The notes under the pieces are model-generated. The model searched no databases. It was not told the origin of the DNA and saw only the letters and a list, made by a program, of their open reading frames with translations. This document shows, piece after piece, positions 5,606 to 12,390 of a stretch of DNA of 23,169 bases. The stretch spans positions 1 through 23,169 of IMG/VR virus record IMGVR_UViG_3300030012_003270. The stretch is one strand, 5' to 3'. A program made the position numbers and the translations under genes. The DNA is from a virus. The stretch's first letter is position 1. Each line of letters opens with the position of its first letter.

Positions 5606-5838
5606 AATCATTCGTTTACGTTTTATATCTGATTACTGTCCCAGATATTTTAGATCTCGACAAAAGGGCAGTTCATAGACTTTCGTTTGAAAACCAGGAG
5701 ACGTGCCTTGACCTTGCTCACACATTAGGACAAGAGTTAGACCCAATTTCCCGAAAGCAACAATGTCAAACACTAGAAGAATATGATCACAGAATCTCTG
5801 TCAGGATTCCATTACCAAAACCTGACTTTATGGATTAA
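5602..5838 (+). CDS. Small protein with hydrophobic N-terminus (78 aa)
   Basis: The product opens M-K-S-F-V-Y-V-L-Y-L-I-T-V, then has L-S-F-E-N-Q-E-T-C and C-Q-T-L-E-E-Y. The layout (hydrophobic strand, F-E-x-Q, a Cys in a helix, a second Cys near the end) parallels the protein at 5024-5224, suggesting duplicated genes. AAGGGAAAGAAGG lies upstream of the ATG. Function is unknown. It ends the tightly overlapping early run; a 65-base gap with a possible promoter follows. Confidence 0.6.
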   Translation: MKSFVYVLYLITVPDILDLDKRAVHRLSFENQETCLDLAHTLGQELDPISRKQQCQTLEEYDHRISVRIPLPKPDFMD

Positions 5839-5841
5839 AGA

Positions 5842-5870
5842 TTGTATTTTTAACACAATTCAATTATATA
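5842..5870 (+). promoter_or_regulatory. Possible weak promoter before the ribbon-helix-helix gene
   Basis: TTGTAT at 5842-5847 and TATATA at 5865-5870 are 17 bases apart in an AT-rich gap. Both boxes are only partial matches (three and four of six). If real, it would let the regulator gene at 5904 be expressed separately from the early run. Confidence 0.25.
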
Positions 5871-5903
5871 TTAAACATAGAAAGCTTATGAAAGGAGTAC
5901 AAC

Positions 5904-6122
5904 ATGGCTAATGTTGGAATAAAGAACAAAGAAAGAGCCGAAGTTCCATTTGTGAACATAGCTGTTCCAGTGGAAGATCGTGAAAAACTAAGAAATATTG
6001 CTCATGAAGAAGGTAGGACGATGGCTCGACAAGTGTCCAGAATGATTCGAGAAGAATATGAAAAAAGATTTGGGATGAAAGAAGAGCAATTAGATAGCAT
6101 CAGAAAGATGGAGGGCAGCTAA
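5904..6122 (+). CDS. Ribbon-helix-helix (Arc-type) DNA-binding protein
   Basis: A 72-residue protein with the expected order of an Arc/MetJ-type repressor: a short strand (about 14-22, V-P-F-V-N-I-A-V-P-V), helix 1 (E-D-R-E-K-L-R-N-I-A-H-E-E-G) and helix 2 (T-M-A-R-Q-V-S-R-M-I-R-E-E-Y-E-K-R-F). Such proteins dimerise and bind short palindromes through the paired strands. AAAGGAG at 5890-5896 is a strong ribosome site. As the only clear small DNA-binding regulator seen besides TerS, it is the best candidate to bind the control region at 1068-1252, but that link is inference. Its stop codon overlaps that of the convergent SNF2 gene. Confidence 0.75.
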   Translation: MANVGIKNKERAEVPFVNIAVPVEDREKLRNIAHEEGRTMARQVSRMIREEYEKRFGMKEEQLDSIRKMEGS

Positions 6123-6136
6123 GCCTTTTTTGGCTT
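6119..6136. other. Hairpin at the convergent RHH/SNF2 stop codons
   Basis: TAAGCC (6120-6125) and GGCTTA (6132-6137) form a six-pair stem around a loop of six Ts. The stop of the plus-strand gene (TAA, 6120-6122) and of the minus-strand gene (TAG, 6121-6119) both lie in the stem. No T-run follows on either strand, so it is not a standard terminator; it may mark or protect transcript ends. Confidence 0.45.
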
Positions 6137-7600
6137 AATCTGGAGCCACTCTTTGGCCTCCTCGCCCAAGACCTTTGCACTAAGGTCAATCTTATTAACT
6201 AAGGAATGCACGATTTTTTCATCAATCGTGCCTTCCGAAATCAAATCAATATACGTTACCGATTTATTTTGCCCGATTCTATGGCACCGATCTTCTGATT
6301 GGATTCGAGTATCGAGGTTAAAGTCATTAGCATAGTAGACCACAGTGTGCCCTTCCGTTAACGTAAGGCCCCGACCCGCAGTGGAGGGATTACCAATGAA
6401 AAACCGAAGATCAGAGTTTGGATCTTGAAACCGGTCAACAATCTCACTGCGCTGATCATCTTTTGTGTCTCCGAAATACTTTGCTACTTTATGCTCACCG
6501 AAATGGTCGGACAAAACTTGAGCTATCTTCATAATGTCATATCGAAAACGTGACCACACAATGATCTTTCCCGAAGTCTCGTAACAAATGTCGAGTAAAG
6601 CGTCGATTCGTTTAGTGTCAAAGTTTTCTTGATATCCATCGTCCGTGGTCAAGTATCCTGAAAGTATTTGCTGCAGCCGGAGCATCTGCGTCACCATCTG
6701 TGGGGCCGAAACAAGCCGTCCGTCCTCGAACAACACCAATGCTTCCTTTCGAATCTGTTCGTACAATTCAAGTTGTCTTTTAGTTAGGCTGACATAACGG
6801 GGCATATATACTTTACTTGGTAGATCCAAACAATCTTTCTTCAAGACCCGAAAACTAAAATCATCGAGCTTTTTGTTTAGTTCGTCTAAATTTTTGAACC
6901 CGACAACTTGTCTAAAACTTGTGGAACCCATGTTCCTAGTTTGTAAATTAGCGTATCGAGCTTGAAAGGCATAGAAGTTACTGTAGCCTAGCACACCTTT
7001 TTTCAAAAATTCTGTTTGTGAATATACATCCATAGGTGAGTTTGTGACAGGCGACCCTGTAAGTATGCGCGAATATTCAAAATCTTTGGAGAGTTGCACA
7101 AGTGCCTTGGTTCGATTCGACTTACTATTCTTAATCGTAGTGCTTTCGTCCACAGCAACTATGCCCCGACTCCCGAATCGCTTAGCTAACCAGGTGCCGA
7201 CATTGCGTCCTTTGACTGTAGAAAAGATCTCGACATTCATAACAAAGATTGTAATCCCTTCAAAAGCATCCCTTACCGACTTGATCTCCCGCTCTTGTTC
7301 TTTGTTTGGATTGCTAACCCAACGAATCACCCGATGACTCACGTCATCAGGGAGGTGCTGCGGGATCTCTCGCTCCACCCAGTTACGATACACTCCCTTG
7401 GGAGCAATGATCAAGGCAAAATCTATCTCTCCTCGACCATATAGATGCACAATATTATCTATGAGAACCTTTGATTTACCTGTACCCATCTCCATAAATA
7501 GTGCAAAATATTTCTTATCGTGGGAGGCATCCAAAGCATCGATCTGATGTTTAAATGGCTTAGTCTTAAAATAATATTTGACAAGCTGTTTGTTTTCCAT
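6119..7600 (-). CDS. SNF2-family DNA helicase/translocase
   Basis: A 493-residue superfamily 2 ATPase, compact as in phages. Motif I is M-E-M-G-T-G-K-S-K (36-44), motif Ia includes I-I-A-P-K-G-V (64-70), motif II D-E-S-T (151-154), motif III T-G-S-P (181-184), and motif VI Q-S-E-D-R-C-H-R-I-G-Q (434-444) with the typical I-D-E-K-I following. SNF2 proteins translocate on duplex DNA and remodel or displace bound proteins; phage members are thought to aid replication or recombination. It is the only minus-strand gene inside the plus-strand block, with its own promoter (7607-7635). The ATG at 7600 has no Shine-Dalgarno sequence and should lie at the transcript's first base. The end converges with the RHH gene over four bases. 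Confidence 0.92.
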   Translation of the reverse strand: MENKQLVKYYFKTKPFKHQIDALDASHDKKYFALFMEMGTGKSKVLIDNIVHLYGRGEIDFALIIAPKGVYRNWVEREIPQHLPDDVSHRVIRWVSNPNKEQEREIKSVRDAFEGITIFVMNVEIFSTVKGRNVGTWLAKRFGSRGIVAVDESTTIKNSKSNRTKALVQLSKDFEYSRILTGSPVTNSPMDVYSQTEFLKKGVLGYSNFYAFQARYANLQTRNMGSTSFRQVVGFKNLDELNKKLDDFSFRVLKKDCLDLPSKVYMPRYVSLTKRQLELYEQIRKEALVLFEDGRLVSAPQMVTQMLRLQQILSGYLTTDDGYQENFDTKRIDALLDICYETSGKIIVWSRFRYDIMKIAQVLSDHFGEHKVAKYFGDTKDDQRSEIVDRFQDPNSDLRFFIGNPSTAGRGLTLTEGHTVVYYANDFNLDTRIQSEDRCHRIGQNKSVTYIDLISEGTIDEKIVHSLVNKIDLSAKVLGEEAKEWLQIKPKKA

Positions 7601-7606
7601 GTATAA

Positions 7607-7635
7607 CTTATATGTGTTGAAAACAACAATGTCAA
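7607..7635 (-). promoter_or_regulatory. Near-consensus sigma-70 promoter for the SNF2 gene
   Basis: On the minus strand, a perfect TTGACA (7635-7630) and TATAAG (7612-7607, five of six) are separated by exactly 17 bases. Only six bases lie between the -10 box and the ATG at 7600, so the predicted transcription start coincides with the start codon. It is the best match to a host promoter in the window. Confidence 0.75.
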
Positions 7636-7659
7636 TTTAAACCTGAAGAGGAGAAACTT

Positions 7660-8220
7660 ATGAATGACATTTACGACGATATGTTTGATGAAAGTGCAGC
7701 ACTGGAGTCAATCAACCCTGAGACAACAAAATATCTCAGCGGATTAGTAAAACAGTTACGAGTTACTGAGCAACAAATTGAGGATGCGGAGACGCATCTC
7801 AAGAGTCTTAAACAAGACAAAAAGAAACTATCCACACAATTGATTCCCGATCTGATGGATGAAATGGGCGTGGAACGTGTGGACGTTGACGGACTAACTG
7901 TTACGAAAAAACAGATAGTGGCAGCATCCATACCCGTTGATAAACGTGAACTAGCCTTTGATTGGTTGCGAGAGAGAGGACTCGACGACATTATTAAGAA
8001 TGATGTTGTCGTTACTTTTGGCCGTGGTCAAGACAATCTTGCCAAAGACGCTTTTTGGACACTGAAAGATAAAGGCTTAGACCCATCAACAAAAACGCAC
8101 ATACATCCGATGACTTTAAAAGCGTTCTTGAAGGATCGTATGGAAAATGGGCAGGAAGTAGATCTCGATCTATTTGGTGCCTTTTTAAGCAACGTAGTAG
8201 AAATTAAGAGGAAATCATGA
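7660..8220 (+). CDS. Conserved phage coiled-coil protein of the replication module (186 aa)
   Basis: A preferred AGAGGAG precedes the ATG. Residues about 27-62 form a likely coiled coil (K-Q-L-R-V-T-E-Q-Q-I-E-D-A-E then L-K-Q-D-K-K-K-L). The second half includes A-F-D-W-L-R-E-R-G-L-D-D-I-I-K-N, a V-V-V-T-F-G-R-G segment, and H-P-M-T-L-K-A-F-L-K-D-R followed by D-L-D-L-F-G. I recognise this arrangement from phage proteins found beside ssDNA-binding candidates, possibly the DUF7173 group, but its function is not known to me. It starts the second rightward run and overlaps the next gene as ATGA. Confidence 0.7.
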   Translation: MNDIYDDMFDESAALESINPETTKYLSGLVKQLRVTEQQIEDAETHLKSLKQDKKKLSTQLIPDLMDEMGVERVDVDGLTVTKKQIVAASIPVDKRELAFDWLRERGLDDIIKNDVVVTFGRGQDNLAKDAFWTLKDKGLDPSTKTHIHPMTLKAFLKDRMENGQEVDLDLFGAFLSNVVEIKRKS

Positions 8221-8990
8221 ATAAAGAGATAGTAACAAAAAAAGATCAACTTCCGGCAGACTTGTTGGATGAGATCACAGCATCTGCAGGTGAGGGGACA
8301 ACCTTTGATAGTTCCGAAATGCAGATACCATTTATCCGGATAATACAGGCATTATCCCCACAAGTTAATAAGAAAGACCCTGCGTTTATTGATGGAGCAG
8401 ATCAGGGAGATGCTTTCAATACTGTTACAAGTGAGTTTTGGACCGGTGAGGAAGGACTTTTAGTAATTCCTTGCTATCAAGAGACAAAGTTTCTTGAGTT
8501 TGTTCCAAGAGAATCTGGGGGAGGATTTATGGGCGAACTAGAGCCTAATAATCCCGATATCCAAAACACCGAGAGAAAAGGTGCAAAGGAGATTTTACCA
8601 AACGGAAACGAATTGGTAAAATCTGATCAGCATTATTGTCTCGTTGTTGGGGATAGTGGCATGGTACAGCCTGCTATCGTCGATATGAAATCTTCACAAC
8701 TAAAGGTTAGCCGACGTTGGAAGACACAGATTGCGATGCAGAAGATACGGCACCCTAAAACGGACGCACTACTAACTCCTGCGGTCTATGCGACTATGTG
8801 GCGGTTGAACACTCTTCAAGAGAGTAACGACCAAGGCACATGGTACAATTGGTCTGTAACGAAACATGGCTTGGTGCAAACTAAGGAAATACTTAGTGAG
8901 GCAAAGCTCTTCAGAGAGCAAGTCATGAAGGGTGCGGTTAAGGCTGTTGATGAAACGGAACCGCTAGAAAAAGACGAAGTTCCTTTTTAA
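8217..8990 (+). CDS. Candidate ssDNA-binding protein with an SSB-like C-terminal tip
   Basis: A 257-residue protein translated from an ATGA overlap with AAGAGGAAA upstream. The core (about 30-225) is mixed alpha/beta with strand-rich segments (for example G-L-L-V-I-P-C-Y-Q-E-T-K-F-L-E-F-V-P-R), followed by a short acidic tail ending E-K-D-E-V-P-F. Bacterial SSB proteins end in an acidic tip of the form D-D-D-I-P-F that docks replication and repair enzymes, and phage gp2.5-type proteins also use acidic tails. The tip and the position just before the primase suggest an ssDNA-binding or replication-hub role. I cannot see an OB fold directly, so the assignment is moderate. Confidence 0.55.
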   Translation: MNKEIVTKKDQLPADLLDEITASAGEGTTFDSSEMQIPFIRIIQALSPQVNKKDPAFIDGADQGDAFNTVTSEFWTGEEGLLVIPCYQETKFLEFVPRESGGGFMGELEPNNPDIQNTERKGAKEILPNGNELVKSDQHYCLVVGDSGMVQPAIVDMKSSQLKVSRRWKTQIAMQKIRHPKTDALLTPAVYATMWRLNTLQESNDQGTWYNWSVTKHGLVQTKEILSEAKLFREQVMKGAVKAVDETEPLEKDEVPF

Positions 8991-9009
8991 CTGCTAGTTA
9001 ACAGCCTTT

Positions 9010-9055
9010 GGTGGGGCACAGTTTCCGACACTGTCTTCCTTTGCTGTGTCCCACC
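9010..9055 (+). promoter_or_regulatory. Long hairpin with an alternative inner fold before the primase gene
   Basis: GGTGGGGCACAG (9010-9021) pairs with CTGTGTCCCACC (9044-9055), 12 pairs including one G-U, with a 22-base loop. A competing inner hairpin pairs ACAGT (9018-9022) with ACTGT (9030-9034), and the two cannot form fully at the same time. The sequence after the stem is TTATTTG, not a clean T-run. It fills the 76-base gap between the SSB-like and primase genes; the primase ATG, 12 bases later, has no Shine-Dalgarno sequence. Terminator, attenuator or translational switch are all possible. Confidence 0.5.
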
Positions 9056-9066
9056 TTATTTGAATC

Positions 9067-10593
9067 ATGTCATTAGTAATTAAATTTATGAACGCTTTTC
9101 GTGGCTCTGAAGAGGCACACGGACAAACGACAGTAGGTGCGGTGGGTCGAAATGGAAAGACCGAAGCCAATAGTCGCGTGGTCCGTGAGCCATTGACGGA
9201 GGAACTAGTAGAGAACCATCTCGAAGGAAAGCACGGAGTTGGGGCGATCCCGATCACCAAGGAGAACGAGTGTTACTTCGGGGCGATTGACATTGATCAG
9301 TACGACCTCGACCACAAAGGACTCATAGCAAAGATAGTAAAATTTAAACTGCCGTTGGTCGTATGTCGATCAAAGTCGGGTGGAGCGCATTTGTTTTGTT
9401 TCCTTAAACAACCAACACAAGCAAAGATATTTAGAGAATACTTAACAGAGATTGCCGGTGCGCTTGGTTACGCACGAGCCGAAATATTTCCAAAACAAGA
9501 TAGTATCTTGTCTGAGAGGGGAGATGTGGGGAACTTTATTAATTTACCCTACTTCAAAGCACAACAAACAATGCGGTATGCCTTTGATGACAAAGGTAAA
9601 GCTATGAGCCTTGAAAAGTTTCTTGATGTTGTCGAGAAGAAACGAACTCTTGTCGCTAACCTTGAAAACATAAACTACGGAGAAAGCCGTGAAGTGTTTT
9701 CTGACGGGCCACCGTGCTTACAGAACTATGTTTCAGTGGGCAAGGTCGATAATAACAGAAACATCTTTTTATCTCAGTGTGCCCCATATTGTAAGGCAAA
9801 GTATTCCGATAATTGGAAGAACTCTCTTGAGGAGATAAACCAAAGGCACTGCGCCCCACCACTTCCTGCAAGTGAGCTAGTGACCTTACAGAATCAGTAC
9901 CAAAAGAAAGATTACTTTTATCAGTGTAATATTGAACCGAACTCATCCTTCTGTAATAAAGAAGTATGTAAATCCCGAAAGTATGGGATAGGTAACAAGT
10001 CTGACCATGCAGCAGAACTCAGTGGACTCACGATAATGCTGTCTGATCCCAAGCTTGTCTTTCTCGATGTGAACGGTGGCAGACTAGAGATAACAATGGA
10101 TCACTTACAAAACCAACACTTGTTTCAGAAAGCGTGTATGGAGCAGTTGATGTTTATGCCGTCAAAGATAAAGGAAGCAGATTGGGTGACAAAGGTAAAC
10201 GAGATGTTGAAACATGCAGTTCAACTAGAGGTGCCAAGGGAACTTACAGTGGATGGACAGTTCTATGATCTTCTTGAAACCTTTTGCACAAGCCGTATTC
10301 GTGCTCAATCCTCTGAGGAACTGTTCATGGGTAAGCCGTGGACAGAGGATGGCAAGACAATGTTTATGATCAATGGACTTATGGAGTTCCTACGGCAGAG
10401 AAACTTTGCGTCTTTTACACGAGCGCAGATACAAGAACGATTGAAGAAACTAAACAATAATCAAGAATGTAACGGACATAAGAACCTTCGTAAACCCGAC
10501 GGTGGCAGAACAACCTTGCGTGTATGGTGGGTGCCTGCCTTTGAAGGTGTCGAGGAGCAAGTAGAGGTAGCAGAGAATGACATCCCGTTCTGA
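9067..10593 (+). CDS. Archaeo-eukaryotic-type DNA primase with a cysteine-rich region
   Basis: A 508-residue primase-polymerase of the AEP superfamily, closest in look to TOTE-type and phage bifunctional primases. The metal-binding pair is Asp75 and Asp77 (G-A-I-D-I-D), the nucleotide motif is S-K-S-G-G-A-H-L with His108, and G-N-F-I-N-L-P-Y-F (155-163) is the third conserved region. Seven cysteines follow (217, 238, 242, 262, 287, 296, 301), resembling the iron-sulfur region of the PriL large subunit. The C-terminal third is helical, probably a winged-helix-like module, and ends in an SSB-like N-D-I-P-F. It would prime phage replication with the UvrD-like helicase and polymerase encoded downstream. 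No ribosome site precedes the ATG; a second ATG is at 9088. Confidence 0.85.
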   Translation: MSLVIKFMNAFRGSEEAHGQTTVGAVGRNGKTEANSRVVREPLTEELVENHLEGKHGVGAIPITKENECYFGAIDIDQYDLDHKGLIAKIVKFKLPLVVCRSKSGGAHLFCFLKQPTQAKIFREYLTEIAGALGYARAEIFPKQDSILSERGDVGNFINLPYFKAQQTMRYAFDDKGKAMSLEKFLDVVEKKRTLVANLENINYGESREVFSDGPPCLQNYVSVGKVDNNRNIFLSQCAPYCKAKYSDNWKNSLEEINQRHCAPPLPASELVTLQNQYQKKDYFYQCNIEPNSSFCNKEVCKSRKYGIGNKSDHAAELSGLTIMLSDPKLVFLDVNGGRLEITMDHLQNQHLFQKACMEQLMFMPSKIKEADWVTKVNEMLKHAVQLEVPRELTVDGQFYDLLETFCTSRIRAQSSEELFMGKPWTEDGKTMFMINGLMEFLRQRNFASFTRAQIQERLKKLNNNQECNGHKNLRKPDGGRTTLRVWWVPAFEGVEEQVEVAENDIPF

Positions 10594-12103
10594 GTTAATA
10601 TTAGGTCCTCCAGGATGCGGTAAGACACATACTCTCATTGAGATCGTCAGAGAGGCTCTCTCACGGGGCGTGGCTCTTGATAGGATAGGTTATGTATCTT
10701 TTACTAAGAAGGCTGTTAATGAGGCCGTAGAGAGGGCAGGATCAGCATTTAATCTTACACCCGACGACTTACCTTACTTTCGTACCCTTCACTCGCTTGG
10801 GTATCACGGTCTTGGCATGTCTCAATCCGACATGATGTCCCGTGAAGATTGGAAGGAGTTCTCTCGAATGATGGGCATGAACTTCGATGGAATCATATCG
10901 TCTGATGCTGATGATGGATTGATATTACCTCAAGGCAGAGATAACGATAGATACCTACGCATGATTGATCGTGCTGCTCTTCGCTGTGTGTCCTTGAAGA
11001 AAGAATTTAATGATCAAAGAAGTTATGATCTTCACTACTTTATGCTTGAGAAAATTGACAAAGCGTTGAAGGAATATAAGTCGGACACGGGCAAGCTATC
11101 GTTTACGGACATGATTTCTAACTTCGTTGAGCAATGTTCGGCTCCCAAGCTAGAGATACTTATAGTGGATGAAGCACAAGACCTCGTGCCCTTACAATGG
11201 AAGATGGTGGACAAGCTCACAAGAAACTCAGAAAAAACATACTTTGCCGGAGATGATGATCAAGCGATTCATAGATGGGCCGGTGTGGACGTAGATTTAT
11301 TTATGAGATGCTCAGATAATGTTCGCGTTCTTGACCAAAGTTATCGATTGCCTAAGTCAGCCTATAACATGGCGATGCAAATCGTGCGTCGTATACGGCA
11401 CAGAAAGCAAAAAGAGTTTAAGTGTATGGACAGAACCGGCACGATAGCACATCATCTTGATACCTTTGACATAGACATGAGCCAAGGTTCGTGGACATTG
11501 ATGTCTCGAACCAACTCGTTTGCTCGTGATGTTGCAGCAGACTTACGGGATCAAGGGTTGTTCTACGAAATCAAAGGCTATCCAAGCGTAAAGCTAGAGA
11601 TAGCAGAGGCCATAAAGATATGGGAGGGACTACAGAAGGGGCGTGAGATAGGACTTCATGAGGTCAAAAGATTATATGGACTTGCACCGAAGACGGGGGA
11701 TGGAGCTGTGGTCAAGCGAGGAATCATGCCCTTATTGGATGCAGAGCCTCTTGATGGAACCTATACTTATGAGTCTTTGGTTCAGAACCTAGGTTTATTG
11801 GCACAAAAAGAAACAGATGCGTTAGATATGCTCCGGTTGGGTAAGGACGAGCGGTATTATATCCGTGCGTTACTACGACGGAATGAAGTTCTTACCGAAA
11901 GACCAAGGTTGAAGGTTTCCACGTTTCATGCAATGAAAGGTGGCGAGGACGACAATGTGGTGGTTCATTTGGACTCGACAAAGTCGTGCGTAACAAATCC
12001 CGATCAAGACGACGAGCATCGTGTGTTCTATGTCGGGTTAACAAGAGTGAAGAATAATCTTCATATAATAGAGTCGCAGAAAAAATATAGGTATGATATA
12101 TAA
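10577..12103 (+). CDS. UvrD/Rep-like superfamily 1 DNA helicase
   Basis: A 508-residue SF1A helicase. Motif I is G-P-P-G-C-G-K-T-H-T (10-19), Ia includes F-T-K-K-A (42-46), motif II D-E-A-Q-D (198-202), motif III G-D-D-D-Q-A-I-H-R-W-A-G (225-236), motif IV Q-S-Y-R-L-P (254-259), motif V T-F-H-A-M-K-G-G-E (449-457) and motif VI Y-V-G-L-T-R (485-490). It is shorter than cellular UvrD (about 720), lacking large 1B/2B insertions. It would unwind DNA 3' to 5' for replication or repair. The start lies 17 bases inside the primase end, a coupled pair, and the stop overlaps the next start as TAATG. Confidence 0.92.
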   Translation: MTSRSELILGPPGCGKTHTLIEIVREALSRGVALDRIGYVSFTKKAVNEAVERAGSAFNLTPDDLPYFRTLHSLGYHGLGMSQSDMMSREDWKEFSRMMGMNFDGIISSDADDGLILPQGRDNDRYLRMIDRAALRCVSLKKEFNDQRSYDLHYFMLEKIDKALKEYKSDTGKLSFTDMISNFVEQCSAPKLEILIVDEAQDLVPLQWKMVDKLTRNSEKTYFAGDDDQAIHRWAGVDVDLFMRCSDNVRVLDQSYRLPKSAYNMAMQIVRRIRHRKQKEFKCMDRTGTIAHHLDTFDIDMSQGSWTLMSRTNSFARDVAADLRDQGLFYEIKGYPSVKLEIAEAIKIWEGLQKGREIGLHEVKRLYGLAPKTGDGAVVKRGIMPLLDAEPLDGTYTYESLVQNLGLLAQKETDALDMLRLGKDERYYIRALLRRNEVLTERPRLKVSTFHAMKGGEDDNVVVHLDSTKSCVTNPDQDDEHRVFYVGLTRVKNNLHIIESQKKYRYDI

Positions 12104-12390
12104 TGGTAAAAAGAAAAGAAGTATTAGAGCAGGCAGGCAACTTAATATCTAGCAAAAGAGCCAAGATATATGGGGATGCCAAATTAAATCACGAGCGGAT
12201 CGCACAGTTCTGGTCAGTCATATTGGAGCAGAAGATTACTGTTGAGCAAGTGTATCAGTGTATGATCGCTGTAAAGATGTCGAGGTTGATCAACTCACCT
12301 AAACATTTAGATTCGTGGGTCGATATCGTTGGTTACGCAGCTCTTGCAGGAGAAGATGACGAGTGGAACGAAGACGATGGCGAAAGATAG
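12103..12390 (+). CDS. DUF6378-like phage protein (95 aa)
   Basis: A small helical protein with R-A-K-I-Y-G-D-A near residue 19, a H-E-R-I-A-Q-F-W segment, V-E-Q-V-Y-Q-C-M-I-A-V-K-M-S-R-L and D-S-W-V-D-I-V-G-Y-A-A-L-A. This order (Y-G-D, the I-A-x-x-W helix, K-x-x-R, D-S-x-V-D-x-x-G-Y) matches the DUF6378 family, common in phages and often close to replication genes; its biochemical role is unknown. It begins in a TAATG overlap with the helicase and lacks a strong ribosome site, so coupling is likely. Its end overlaps the polymerase gene by 14 bases if the polymerase starts at 12377. Confidence 0.75.
   Translation: MVKRKEVLEQAGNLISSKRAKIYGDAKLNHERIAQFWSVILEQKITVEQVYQCMIAVKMSRLINSPKHLDSWVDIVGYAALAGEDDEWNEDDGER

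Noticed and set aside
7044-7337. Plus-strand open frame of 97 codons inside the SNF2 gene
   Set aside because: It is antisense to conserved helicase motifs, with no independent support.
12329-12376. Upstream start of the polymerase at 12329
   Set aside because: It would overlap the DUF6378-like gene by 62 bases, adds residues with no family support and has no better ribosome site than later ATGs.
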